A stretch of 64,000 bases of DNA from Hormiphora californensis (GCA_020137815.1 CM035352.1:4694998-4758997), one strand, 5' to 3'; positions 40,619-53,627 are shown, counted from the first letter of the stretch. Notes: generated by a model not told the origin, from the sequence alone. Program-made: numbers and translations.

Positions 40619-42696
40619 CTATGGGAAAAGAAATAAGGAAAACTGAACATAATTTTGCTGACCTACTTTAGTACTTTATCAATTAACAATTCCAAAGTCA
40701 CATGCCGCATGAGGGGACTGCTGCAGCACATACGTCATGCCAAGACACCGGGGTCTCAGACTCTCAAGTCTAGTCAGATATCAAAAAGCACATCCACGAT
40801 TGGCCACAGAGTGAACCTTCAAAATGATACAACACGAGAGAGTACCCTTGTATCCAACATGAGGCTCAGTTATCGTCGGTTTACTATTCATGCTAACTCC
40901 GGTCTCCGAGCAGGGGCGGTGCGGCGTAGTTCGTACGCAGCTTTTAGTCGCGGTCACTCCTCTACAGTCCAAGCCCCGGTTAGGGAGAGTGAAACCCCCG
41001 TTAAACCCACTACAAGGAGCCTCAGGGCAACTAGTAAAGCCCCGCAAGCAGGGTGTAAAGGACATTTGATAAAAAAGGTTCAAAAAGTTTCAAAATAAAA
41101 AGTCGGCTGAAATTTTCTTCATGCTAAAAAAATTATGCGCGCGCATGCGCGGTGTAAATACTGGATTTGCGCGTGACGATTTTAGTCGCGCGCGGTGTAA
41201 ATTTTACCATGATCCACAACAAATTTATGACCACAAACTCTGAAAACGAGCCCTTCTCATTTTCGATCACAAAATACAAATCTCTCTCCAAAGCGCTATC
41301 GCGGATCGCCTGTCTTATACCGCACAGCGCATTGTAGCATATGCCAACCCTTAGAAATTCTTCTTCTGGACCTCTCTATCTAACAGTTAATTAATTTAGT
41401 TTTTATCTCTCAATCCAACTGGCAATCGAACCGCTTTTGAAAGCCGTTAGTTTAGTCTGTGTGTTTTCTAGCATATGTAAGAACTTTTCTGACAAGTAAA
41501 AGCTATAAAGCGGAATATTAAGTATTTTGTGATGATGATGAATATCGATCATTGTTTCTGTGCCTACTGTCCATCTTAGTCGAAAGCCCGCTTTAGGTAA
41601 CTGCTGAAGCTCTCAGCCTTGTAGGATATATATATGACTTATTTGTATATGTCTATCAACTCTCTATTCACAGGATATCACATCACAATGTTGCCAAAAG
41701 GGATTTGTAGTCTTATCGTTCACTATCATAATCTGCAAGACACGAGTAAACCATTTTTCAAGACCAAGCTCAACATTACCTGATTAAGACCTCATCTTTT
41801 CCATGACGTGCACACCTTATTGAGACTGGTGTAGTAATTTTTTACATTGAGATCTATGGCCTCTGTTGCGCTATATTTTTCTAGACTTTTGTATGATTCT
41901 ATCTTGTGGATATTCAGTGTTCAGTTTATGCTGTTTTGATTAACTTATTAACTATTTATTAATTATATGTGACAGTTTATGCTGTTTTTTAATTAACTTA
42001 TTAACTATGTATTTAATTATATGACAACGAGGACTTTCGGAAGGACATTGATACGAAGATGCGCTTTAGAAAGCGAGTTTTGATCGAAAGGACGCTTTAG
42101 TATAAGTCGATCGAGATAAACACTTTTCGCTCAAAAGCGATTTATAAATGTTAAATGTTATTGTTATTGTTAGTGTGAGAGCGGGAAGAGTCACTTATAT
42201 GACTCTAATATAAATGTTGAAGGTCATTTTCATTTTCTTTATTATTCATACTGAGGTGCATGGCCGACTCTGCCTTCATAGTTCATACCAGTGTTGGGCG
42301 ATCTCAGCTATGCAGTGAAGCACCAAGAGGCAAACTCAGTTGGCTTTGGTTTGGGTTGCTCATCTGGGACTTTAATCAGTCACACAGCCAAGTCTTGTCG
42401 ACCGGGCGAGACAGCATAGTGATAATAGGTCACTAGTCAACTCAGTGCATGGTCAGTAGAGTGAACTTAGAAGAAAGACCTACTGTCGTTTAAGGTACTT
42501 CTGGGGGAATGGATGCAGAGATTTTCGGATCGCCCACCGGTAATAGGATACCCAAATTTTGGGTCCCAAAATAAGATTAGTCATACGGTAATACTGAAAT
42601 GTTAACCTAACAAAACCAACACCCCTCCACAACCCACTCCGCTTCATTCACAAGGTTTCACCACGTGACACTCACACAGTCGAATGTTATAGCAAT
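40619..42696. other. intergenic, no recognised gene
   Basis: A plus-strand frame at 40655-41098 (147 codons, Ser/Thr/Arg-rich) has no recognisable domain and is not called. GC-rich CGCG segments occur near 41130-41200. A tandem duplication of about 60 bp (TTTATGCTGTTTT...TTAACTTATTAACTAT) lies at 41928-42022. Confidence 0.5.
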
Positions 42697-44042
42697 ATGC
42701 CCGATAATGTGAATGAGATGAAGAATACCTCCCTAGCGGAGCAGACCCGGCTTCACTGTACATTCCAAACAGTCAACATAGTACTTGTTCTTATCCACCA
42801 AAAAGATGAGACTTTCCTGCTGGTGCAGAGGTCTGACGCACACGGCTGGTGGCTTCCAGCTGGTCGAGTCCATGAGGGAGAAACACTGCAGGACGCTGCC
42901 ATCAGGAAATGTCGCGAGGTAAGTGATATATATGCTTCATGTCTCTTGCAGATTTTAATAGTTTATATCTCTCGCAGGATGCTGGAATTAACGTCAACTT
43001 GAAGGGTATTCTGCGGCTTGAACACACTCTGGTTGCTAATGACCAGGCCCGGTTTAGAGTCATATTCTATGCGGTAAGATGCAGGGTAAAACAAACATGC
43101 ACACTTTGGAAATTCCAGACATCACGTCATAATTCTCACACTTTTTGTGGGTTATAACGAAGAAACGGTACCAGTGTTTCCCAAGTGCACGGTGTTCTTG
43201 GGAATAAATGGTACTGTAGTTCACATCCCGGGGCGAGCAGAGAGACTATGGTCGAGCAAGGCAACACCTCACTATCATTCTTCATTCAAAATAGATTTTA
43301 TAGAACTTATCAATTTATTTTTTGCGTTCACAATAATATTATTCTTCTAGCATAAAATAAGGCCAGAAGGGTCATGTTTCTACTTTCTAGAATGTTTCTA
43401 CTTTCTAGAATATTTAGAACTAGTTTCCTTCATGATTTGTTGAGAGAACTTTGAATTCAAAGCCTTTCGATACCCTTATTTCAAAGTTAATTTTTCACCC
43501 ACTGACCCACGCGTTGTTATCTCTCTTCCTGTTCTTATCACCCCCAACCCGCCCTCAGCAACCGGCCGATTCGACCGAGTTCCCAGTATCAGATGTGGTT
43601 GTTAAAAAGAAATGGATGAAGTTGTCAGAGATAAAACTCGCGACCCTTCGTAAACCTGAGCCCCTGCAATTCGCCGAGTACATCACTCAGGGTATTATAT
43701 GGGGAGAGATGGACAGAAAGGATTTTATTTTTAGCCCCAAACTAATTTGCCACAATTTAGAACATACCTTTAATTTAATCGTGCCTCTTCAGTCTTCCCA
43801 CTGTCCTCCCTCAATCTTATTCCTTCTCTTGCGTTATCATTAACTCCCATCACTCTTTCTCAGATGGTCAAATCTACCCGCTATCCATTCTGGCAGTTGA
43901 GGGTACTCCACCACCCCCACAGTGCCGATCCCATATGAGTCGGTCGTGTGGGTGCCACTCCAAGTTGGTATACTCATCCATCCAGATGAAGATGCACAAG
44001 TACCTCCTTGATGCCGCACACTTTGGACCACGAGGTTGGTAA
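42697..44042 (+). CDS. NUDT18: NUDT18-like Nudix hydrolase
   Basis: Nudix hydrolases cleave nucleoside diphosphate derivatives; NUDT18 acts on oxidised guanine nucleotides. Exons 42697-42918, 42978-43073, 43559-43691 and 43864-44042 close in phase to 209 aa. The fold is visible as VNIVLVLI, LLVQRSDAHGWWLPAGRVHEGETL and the Nudix box G-x5-E-x7-RKCREDAGI. In that box the usual RE is RK and the second E of EE is D, so metal binding may be altered, though the central Glu is kept. The C-terminal part (DGQIYPLSILAVEG, then a Cys-rich CRSHMSRSCGCHS) is not recognised. The protein is shorter than human NUDT18 (323 aa). Confidence 0.75.
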
Positions 44043-44689
44043 ACGGATTGAAACAAGATTGATATTTCTCTCTCCCTCTGATCTCACTCTGTTGTTGTAT
44101 TGTTGTTGGTAAACGAACAAAATTAAAATTTATAGCGATTGGTACGGGGATACTTAATTAAAATGATGAAAGGTGAACGCTTTATCACGCGAGTGCCACA
44201 AAAGGTTTTATTATTATCCAGGTCCGAGCCCAATTATTCCAAATGTCAAAGTCAGTATTTGGAGCCAAGTAGGAAAAGGGTAACCACTCATTTATAATAT
44301 TTTATAATATTTTATAATAAATTGTGATAACTTATGAAAATTGACATTTAATGTCCCTCCCCCTCCCTTTAACTTTCTTTTACTATCACTCTAACCATCT
44401 GCCCCTCAAATATGTTTAGGAAACATTGTTACATAATGAAAGACACTCAGCTGCACTGAGTGCTCAGCAAAACTTGTAAATTGTCGAAATACAGCTGTAT
44501 GTGCACGCTAACAATACAACAAATCTCTCTCCCTCTTTTCCTCAATTCTATATATTTTTCAATCCGCCTGCTTCTTATTATATTTATCTCACTCTGTCTT
44601 TTCCTCCCCTCTCACTCTGTCTTTCCCTCTTCCTCCCCCTCTATCTTTCCCCTCTATATTTCTATATATAGAAACATATATGTTTTCAG
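44043..44689. other. spacer before the phosphatase gene
   Basis: AT-rich, with CT-rich tracts near 44520-44660. It may contain unrecognised 5' exons of the phosphatase gene, because the first exon called there begins at a splice acceptor (44690). Confidence 0.4.
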
Positions 44690-44703
44690 AACAGTCGATT
44701 ATT

Positions 44704-45295
44704 ATGGAGTACTTTGATCGAGTGTGTGGAGCCCAAAATACAGCCCCAATTGAGACGTTTATACAGCTTGTTAGTGCATTTGGAATCACTTCTGACCAAG
44801 CGCCGGACTTTTTCAGGTATTATATAGATAATAGAGATACCTTATTTGGATGCGAAAAGAATATGAGGGACCCTTCTATTCTTTTTGGAATCAATTGTGG
44901 GAGAAAACAGTGCTGAATAGACAGCTCAAGTAAGGGGCAGTGGGGACAGTTTCTAGAACGCTCTGTGATTTTATGAAATAAAATGCAGTGTGAGCTACAC
45001 AAGTTTTTCCGGTAAAGTCTTGTTCCCTTTCCATTCTCTCGCTCTGTCCCTTGCTCTCTCGTTCTTCCCACCTTATTCCTTCATCTGTCTTTCGTATCTC
45101 TGTTGATGTCTGTATCTACTCTGTTCTTATAGTTTCCCAGCTTTCTGAGAGCAGACGCCCGGGGATGGACGAGAGGAGATACTTGCGAGAGCGAGTGACT
45201 ATGGGAGTAGCTGTAGCGTGAAGAGCGAGCTGCGATCTCGTAGAAGCGAGGAGGAGAATTGCTGGTTCGTTCTATAGCTCATGAGCTCCTATTCG

Positions 45296-45365
<70 letters not shown>

Positions 45366-45385
45366 CGTCTGTCTCTCTCTCACTC

Positions 45386-45443
<58 letters not shown>

Positions 45444-48400
45444 AGAAGTATTATGTAAACCCTCCGCTAATTTCATCTCATATCACACACATTCTGCATT
45501 TTCAGCCCACCACACCATGACAAATTACTGTTACTTGTTTCTACCACTTTCTAGGTAGCAATAGAAAATTTGAGATGGAGAAAGAGAGGGGAGAAAGGGT
45601 GAGATAGAGCGAGAAAATTTAGGAAAAGTGACCTAATTAAATGCTTTCTCTCGACAGCAGACACAGGCACTAGGCAGCAGACATTGCACATCCTCCCCTC
45701 CCATTTTATAATCATTATCATTTGACTAGAGCGTTCGATCTACGAAAGGAGGGTGAAATAACAAGTCAAGAGTTTGTTCTCGGACTTGCTGCTATGGATC
45801 CGAACACGCCACACGGAAACTTCTCAGCCGAAATGAGGTACACATGGATTAATGATAATAATATATCTTATTAATTAATTATTTGAAATTTAGCAAGAAC
45901 TAAATTCTCTCAATTCCCTCTTATTTTAGCGTATCTGATTCCTCATTCCCCCAACCCCTTCCTACCCAATAATAATCACAACCAGGGGAGCTGTTGATCT
46001 TCCCAACCCACACTGCTCACAGTGTGAGCTACACAATTTACTTCTTGTAACTTCTTGAAACATTTTCTTCCTCCTGCAGGTGTCGATACATATTCCGTTA
46101 TTACGACAAAAACGTGGACGGCAAACTCGATTTTACCGAATTTTGGTAGGTCAAATTTTCCCTTGTTATTTGTTCAGGAGATAAGAGAGGGTTGATCAAG
46201 GGAAATTCTCGCTATGTCGCTTTCGCTTGCCTTGTTCGACCTTGTTATCAGCGGGACGCGGAGAGAGAGGGTCGAAACTCGAACAAGACAAGTTCGACCT
46301 CCTATCTTCGCTCCCCGGGAGGTTCGAACATTACAAGCGTCCGCTGACTTTACTGATATTCCAATGGCTAACATTTTATCTTTATTTCCTCCCCTCAGTC
46401 ATATGGTGGGCGATATCCATCGAGCCAAGAACCCGAACATCTCCCTGGATGAAATTCACGAGGAGGCAGTCCTTCTGGCGAAGTAAGGGTTGCAGGAACG
46501 CGCGCTCATGTCACTGCTATGAAGGGGGCGCAGAACGCGCGCCACAAGTGTATTTTTCAACAACCTGACCCGGGTTATATTTGTCAAATTCTGGCGAGGG
46601 CGATCCCAATTCCCAATCCATTTGGTAAAAGTTATCTCACTTTCAGGGTTTTTTCATCCGAGGACAAGTCATCTCTTTATCTTAACGAGTTCCTTACAGC
46701 TGTTGGGATGCTTAAATTTAGGGGCACCTCAGCTTTATTCCGACTCCAGAAATCTGCTGTTAAATACGATGCAGTTCGAACACCACCGACACCGGTAATT
46801 TTGTAGTTATCATAAATCATCTATGGAATAATCTCAAAAGATCACGATGTTAGATGTACACGTTTTTCTGATAATAATCTTCAACACTGGGGCTGGGAAA
46901 ATATTAGTTCATGTTGATCTTTCTGGGTTACTGCAGATTACTAATTATTGTTGCTAATGTAGGTATGCCGAGAGGAGGAACAAGATCTAAACACGGAGGC
47001 CATGACGTTCTCAGCAAATGATGTCAGTAAGGAGAATAATCAGCAGGATATCCAGTACGAGCTGGCGATGCACACCGTTAAAGTCAGGAGAAGTGGGGCC
47101 ATCAGCGATGTAGCTGTATTATGGGAAAGGTATAATTGAGGTTTGAGGTTACTCTGGGTATGAGGTGTTATCTGTGATTGTAGCTCTAATATTATCTCAC
47201 CCACACCCCTGTTAACGTGTGATACCCTTCGCAGCGATCAGATGAAAACACTAGCTATCACGCTGAGCAGCGCCCAGATCTGCAAACAAAACGAGGAAGA
47301 GAGGGAGGGACAGCATAGCGGCACTTTGATTATTGACCGCAGCCATTCTGTAGATACTTTTAACGAGGTAATAAGATGCTCAGCCAGATAGGAGACACAT
47401 CTTTTTGACCAGAGATGAGTATGGCGAATCAAATGAAATTGATGCTGATAACTATGTCCTGAGTTCTCATTCGAATAAATAACCAAACTACCTACCTTTC
47501 AGCACTCTAATCCTAACGAAATGTTGTCGGGATTGCGGTACTTTGAGCGGCATATAAAGAATGATCCGAACAATCAGGGAGTACCCAAAGCTGCCTTCAG
47601 CTGGGGTTGTGTTGACCCCACTCTACTGGGGACGTGTATGCTCAGCATCACTGAACAGGTTAGAGTCTAGAGAGAAATAGGAGGGAGCTGAGTATTGTTC
47701 TGTACGTGGGGCGTGCATGGTCAGAGCATATTTGCCCATTCTGGCACTCTAAAGAGATGGGGAGAGGGAGGAGAGCTGAGATTGTGAAGTTATAAATATC
47801 AGCGGGTGACATGTGACGGGTGACATGTGACGAGTATCGAAACACTGAGTTGAAGACAAATTGTAGCTTCATTTGACAATTTTCAGGTGCAAAAGATATT
47901 TGTTAGGGAGCCAAGGCTGCTGAAACTCACCAGCCCTACGTATATACTGGGCGATGTTCATGGGAACTTTCATGATCTTGTAGCATTCGAAAAGGTAAAC
48001 ACCTCATCCCATCAACCCTGGCCCTTATTAGTGTTACAGTATTGTGTTACAGTATTTGCTGTCTTGTTCCGCAAGACAGAAAATACTGTAATTTCGGGTA
48101 AAATATAAACTGTATTGTATCCCATTACATTCCCCAGTGAACTTGCTGCTTGACACCCTACTAAGATCTGATTATCACCCCTCTCAGGTGTTATGGAGAA
48201 TGACACCCGTGCTGACACCCAGTAACTTCCTGTTCCTTGGTGATTATGTTGACAGGGGAGAGTACGGGTTGGAGGTGGTGGCTTATCTCTTTGCACACAA
48301 AATAATCGCACCGGATAAGTTCTTTCTTATAAGAGGTTAGCGATAATAGTTTTTTGGCAATCAATCAATTATTTCGATTTTCCTGATTCTAATCTCAACC

Positions 48401-51400
48401 TTTTTAACAAAAATTCAAAAAACTACAGTTTGTATAAAATACTACCTGTCTTTCACAGGTAACCACGAGGTCCGAAGTATACAGGCAATGTTCACCTTTA
48501 AAGCGGAGTGTATGTCCAAGTTTGGACAGACCATGGGAATGAGGGTGTGGGAGGCAGTTAACAAGTGTTTTGATGTTCTTCCCCTTGCTGCCGTCATTGA
48601 TGACAAGGTATGTATTGGTCAGGAACCGACCGAAACAAGTAAACAACCAATCAGAACTCTGTATTTAGGTCACGTGACTGGTTATCAGCCAATCAGGGAC
48701 CAGTATTTCCTGATTCGGTCGGTTCCTGGGTAGTATAGGTACTGCTAGAACCAGGAAATAATCTTTTTTAGGAATTGCAGTATAAATATGCACTGCCCTG
48801 TTTAATGCCACACTGCTTGTTGTTATGCAACATGTCAACACGTACCTAACTCTTGCCTTAGTCGACCCTATCTTTTTGTGTGCCTTTACAAATATAAAGG
48901 AGGGTTAGAACATAGCAACACCATGTCCAATCTCTCCCAGATATTTTGTGTTCACCATCCAATCTCCCCCAGATATTTTGTGTTCACCATCCAATCTCCC
49001 CCAGATATTTTGTGTTCACCATCCAATCTCCCCCAGATATTCTGTGTTCACCATCCAATCTCCCCCAGATATTCTGTGTTCACCATCCAATCTCCCCCAG
49101 ATATTTTGTGTTCACCATCCAATCTCCCCCAGATATTCTGTGTTCACCATCCAATCTCCCCCAGATATTCTGTGTTCACCACCCAATCTCCCCCAGATAT
49201 TTTGTGTTCACCACCCAATCTCCCCCAGATATTTTGTGTTCACCATGTCCAATCTCCCCCAGATATTCTGTGTTCACCATCCAATCTCCCCCAGATATTC
49301 TGTGTTCACCATCCAATCTCTCCCAGATATTCTGTGTTCACCATCCAATCTCCCCCAGATATTCTGTGTTCACCATCCAATCTCCCCCAGATATTCTGTG
49401 TTCACCATCCAATCTCCCCCAGATATTTTGTGTTCACCATCCAATCTCCCCCAGATATTCTGTGTTCACCATCCAATCTCCCCCAGATATTTTGTGTTCA
49501 CCATCCAATCTCCCCCAGATATTCTGTGTTCACCATCCAATCTCTCCCAGATATTCTGTGTTCACCATCCAATCTCCCCCAGATATTCTGTGTTCACCAT
49601 CCAATCTCTCCCAGATATTCTGTGTTCACCATCCAATCTCCCCCAGATATTCTGTGTTCACCATCCAATCTCCCCCAGATATTTTGTGTTCACCATCCAA
49701 TCTCCCCCAGATATTCTGTGTTCACCATCCAATCTCCCCCAGATATTCTGTGTTCACCATCCATTCTCCCCCAGATATTCTGTGTTCACCATCCAATCTC
49801 CCCCAGATATTCTGTGTTCACCATCCAATCTCCCCCAGATATTCTGTGTTCACCATCCAATCTCCCCCAGATATTCTGTGTTCACCATCCAATCTCCCCC
49901 AGATATTCTGTGTTCACCACCCAATCTCCCCCAGATATTCTGTGTTCACCATCCAATCTCCCCCAGATATTCTGTGTTCACCATCCAATCTCCCCCAGAT
50001 ATTCTGTGTTCACCATCCAATCTCCCCCAGATATTCTGTGTTCACCATCCAATCTCCCCCAGATATTCTGTGTTCACCATCCAATCTCCCCCAAATATTC
50101 TGTGTTCACCATCCAATCTCCCCCAGATATTCTGTGTTCACCATCCAATCTCTCCCAAATATTCTGTGTTCACCATCCAATCTCCCCCAGATATTCTGTG
50201 TTCACCATCCAATCTCCCCCAGATATTCTGTGTTCACCATCCAATCTCCCCCAAATATTCTGTGTTCACCATCCAATCTCCCCCAGATATTCTGTGTTCA
50301 CCATCCAATCTCCCCCAGATATTCTGTGTTCACCATCCAATCTCCCCCAGATATTCTGTGTTCACCATCCAATCTCCCCCAGATATTTTGTGTTCACCAT
50401 CCAATCTCCCCCAAATATTCTGTGTTCACCATCCAATCTCCCCCAGATATTCTGTGTTCACCATCCAATCTCCCCCAGATATTGTGTGTTCACCATCCAA
50501 TCTCCCCCAGATATTCTGTGTTCACCATCCAATCTCCCCCAGATATTCTGTGTTCACCATCCAATCTCCCCCAAATATTCTGTGTTCACCACCCAATCTC
50601 CCCCAGATATTCTGTGTTCACCATCCAATCTCTCCCAAATATTCTGTGTTCACCATCCAATCTCCCCCAGATATTCTGTGTTCACCATCCAATCTCCCCC
50701 AGATATTCTGTGTTCACCATCCAATCTCCCCCAGATATTCTGTGTTCACCATCCAATCTCCCCCAGATATTCTGTGTTCACCATCCAATCTCCCCCAGAT
50801 ATTCTGTGTTCACCATCCAATCTCCCCCAGATATTCTGTGTTCACCATCCAATCTCCCCCAGATATTCTGTGTTCACCATCCAATCTCCCCCAGATATTT
50901 TGTGTTCACCATCCAATCTCCCCCAGATATTCTGTGTTCACCATCCAATCTCCCCCAAATATTCTGTGTTCACCATCCAATCTCCCCCAGATATTCTGTG
51001 TTCACCATCCAATCTCCCCCAGATATTCTGTGTTCACCATCCAATCTCCCCCAAATATTCTGTGTTCACCATCCAATCTCCCCCAGATATTCTGTGTTCA
51101 CCATCCAATCTCCCCCAGATATTCTGTGTTCACCATCCAATCTCTCCCAGATATTCTGTGTTCACCATCCAATCTCTCCCAGATATTCTGTGTTCACCAT
51201 CCAATCTCCCCCAGATATTATGTGTTCACCATTCAATCTCCCCCAGATATTCTGTGTTCACCATCCAATCTCCCCCAGATATTCTGTGTTCACCATCCAA
51301 TCTCCCCCAGATATTCTGTGTTCACCATCCAATCTCCCCCAGATATTCTGTGTTCACCATCCAATCTCCCCCAGATATTCTGTGTTCACCATCCAATCTC

Positions 51401-53627
51401 CCCCAGATATTTTGTCTTCACCATCCAATCTCCCCCAGATATTCTGTGTTCACCATCCAATCTCCCCCAGATATTCTGTGTTCACCATCCAATCTCTCCC
51501 AGATATTTTGTGTTCACCATCCAATCTCCCCCAGATATTCTGTGTTCACCATCCAATCTCCCCCAGATATTCTGTGTTCACCATCCAATCTCTCCCAGAT
51601 ATTTTGTGTTCACCATCCAATCTCCCCCAAATATTTTGTGTTCACCATCCAATCTCCCCCAGATATTCTGTGTTCACCATCCAATCTCCCCCAGATATTC
51701 TGTGTTCACCATCCAATCTCCCCCAGATATTTTGTGTTCACCATCCAATCTCCCCCAGATATTCTGTGTTCACCATCCAATCTCTCCCAAATATTCTGTG
51801 TTCACCATCCAATCTCCCCCAGATATTCTGTGTTCACCATCCAATCTCCCCCAGATATTCTGTGTTCACCATGTCCAATCTCCCCCAGATATTTTGTGTT
51901 CACCATCCAATCTCCCCCAGATATTCTGTGTTCACCATCCAATCTCTCCCAGATATTCTGTGTTCACCATCCAATCTCCCCCAGATATTCTGTGTTCACC
52001 ATCCAATCTCCCCCAGATATTATGTGTTCACCATCCAATCTCCCCCAGATATTCTGTGTTCACCATCCAATCTCCCCCAGATATTCTGTGTTCACCATCC
52101 AATCTCCCCCAGATATTCTGTGTTCACCATCCAATCTCCCCCAGATATCTTGTGTTCACCATCCAATCTCTCCCAGATATTCTGTGTTCACCATCCAATC
52201 TCCCCCAGATATTCTGTGTTCACCATCCAATCTCCCCCAGATATTTTGTGTTCACCATCCAATCTCCCCCAGATATTTTGTGTACATGGGGGCATCCCAT
52301 CTCCTGAGAACGGTGGCGGGTATCTGAGTGTATTTGAGGATATTCCTCACGACCTACCGGACCCTGAGAAAGAGTGCAGACTGGCATGGGAAGTTATGTG
52401 GTCAGATCCACTCAGGTAATAATGGACATATTAGACAGTGATCTGTTGTAAAATACCGGGTATATCACAAAATACACGGGAAATACACCCTCCCCCCGAT
52501 TTCTAAACAACTCAACCTCTCCAGGGAAGACGAGCTAGACACGACAACGAAAGAGACGGTTAAGGATTCGGGCGGGTTTATAGCCAACCACCGCCGAGGA
52601 ACAGCCTACCTGTTTTCCAGGGAGGCCCTGGAGAGTTTTCTAAAGAGGAAACAAACTCAGTCATGTGATTCGGGCTCATGAGGTTAAACAAGCCGGATTT
52701 CAGGTAAATTCACGTGATAACCAATTTAATAACTCCGTAGTGTGATAGACGATGTATATTTTTTGGCGCCAACTAGATCTGTGTGTACTGTCACCAATCC
52801 AATTTGATAATCAAAACAAGGGCGGTGCCGCCAGACAGGATCTGTCAGTGTTAGAACATTGGTCTAACAGGACAAGATTGGGGGGGGGGGGGGGGGGGGT
52901 CCAGCCCTAAAAAAAGCTTAAGGTACCCTGATTTTGGTCGATAGCGTTTTTTATTTTAGCTTTTTTTAGCTTTTTTTAGCTTTTTTAGCCCTACTTTTTA
53001 TGTTTTTTCAGCATTCATCTTGACACTTTTCCATTAAATTTTCATCCTTCCGGACGTCTATTGACTGCTTTTGTTCATTTCCTGCACATTTTTTACCATA
53101 ATCTACCGTTTATGTCCATACATAGCAATTTCTGTATCCACCCCTACTGCCATTTTCTGGAGACATTTTTTCGATAAAAATATTATTCAAATTTGATAAA
53201 AATAGTTTTAAAAAAGTTCAAAAAACGTTATAAAACGTTATAATAAAAGTTTAAAAAATTTGGCGTCAGCGGGATTCGAACCTATATGAATCCACTAAAA
53301 ACTCAATTTTAGCTTTTTTTAGCTTTTTTAGCCTAAAAAAAGCTAAAAAAGCTAAATAAAGCTAAAAAAAGCTAAAAAAGCTAAAAAAAACTAAAAAAGC
53401 TAAAGGTACCCTGATTTTGGCCGTTAGTTTAGCTTTTTTTAGGGCTGAACCCCCCCCCCAAGATTGCTCCTAAATAACACCCACATATAATATATTCCCA
53501 GGTGCAACAGAACGGTAAACTGCTGACTGTCTTCTCCAGCTCGGGCTACTGTGGGGGGACAAACCAGGCGGCGTGCGTGCTGGCAGATCGGAACAAGATC
53601 AGGACGATTAGGATCGACACTTCATAA
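44704..53627 (+). CDS. PPP-family Ser/Thr phosphatase with N-terminal EF-hands
   Basis: Exons: 44690-44816 (first Met 44704), 45730-45837, 46080-46145, 46399-46482, 46647-46794, 46963-47129, 47235-47367, 47503-47658, 47887-47994, 48188-48335, 48459-48607, 52273-52415, 52525-52703, 53502-53627; about 608 aa. The N-terminal part has an EF-hand loop [13 protein letters not shown] (exon 46080) and a preceding EF-like [13 protein letters not shown]. The catalytic domain has all PPP metal motifs: [38 protein letters not shown]. One extra A near 52655 must be discounted to read SHVIRAHEV and join the last exon (GYCGGTN). Calcium-regulated dephosphorylation is inferred from the domains. In human PPEF the EF-hands are C-terminal, so the order is unusual. 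Intron 11 (3.7 kb) holds the splice-site minisatellite. The 5' end is uncertain. Confidence 0.88.
45303..45440. repeat. (CT)n microsatellite
   Basis: Long CT run in the first intron of the phosphatase gene, broken by a short GTCTGTCTC segment. Confidence 0.95.
48620..48728 (-). mobile_element. 109-bp hAT-type MITE, copy C
   Basis: Same family as 8834 and 27031, in reverse orientation (CCAATCAG...CACGTGAC...GATTCGGTCGG). It starts 12 bp after the exon 11 donor of the phosphatase gene. The flanks do not show a clean 8-bp duplication. Confidence 0.82.
48921..52283 (+). repeat. minisatellite of about 105 tandem 3' splice sites
   Basis: Unit of 32 bp: CACCATCCAATCTCCCCCAG followed by ATATTCTGTGTT. 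The last unit is the real acceptor of the next phosphatase exon (exon starts 52273 with ATATTTTGTGT). Each unit therefore holds a pyrimidine tract, AG and codons for IFCVH. Variants: T/C in ATATTYTG, CTCTCCC for CTCCCCC, CAA for CAG in about ten units, and two full internal units with two extra bases (CACCATGTCC, near 49243 and 51870). No stop occurs in any plus frame, so three overlapping frames of more than 1100 codons result from the repeat and are not separate genes. Confidence 0.97.
52880..53459. mobile_element. G-run/C-run bounded inverted-end element
   Basis: Left end poly-G then CCAGCCCTAAAAAAAGCT; right end AGCTTTTTTTAGGGCTGAAC then poly-C. GGTACCCTGATTTTGG occurs near both ends in direct orientation, and the interior is rich in AGCTTTTTT/AAAAAAGCT. 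On the minus strand GGTTCGAATCCCGCTGAC resembles a tRNA B box (about 53267-53284), so a tRNA-derived component is possible. In the last phosphatase intron. Confidence 0.55.

Noticed and set aside
40655-41098. 147-codon frame
   Set aside because: Ser/Thr/Arg-rich low-complexity composition, no domain, no splice context, no neighbour support.
48921-52283. CRISPR-like array
   Set aside because: Units are contiguous with no unique spacers, and the context is a eukaryotic intron.
48878-52419. Three overlapping plus-strand reading frames of more than 1100 codons
   Set aside because: They are the same 32-bp satellite read in three frames. Only the 3' tail of one of them (from 52273) is a real exon.
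53267-53284. Functional tRNA gene on the minus strand
   Set aside because: A B-box-like sequence is present, but no convincing A box, acceptor stem or anticodon arm could be placed.
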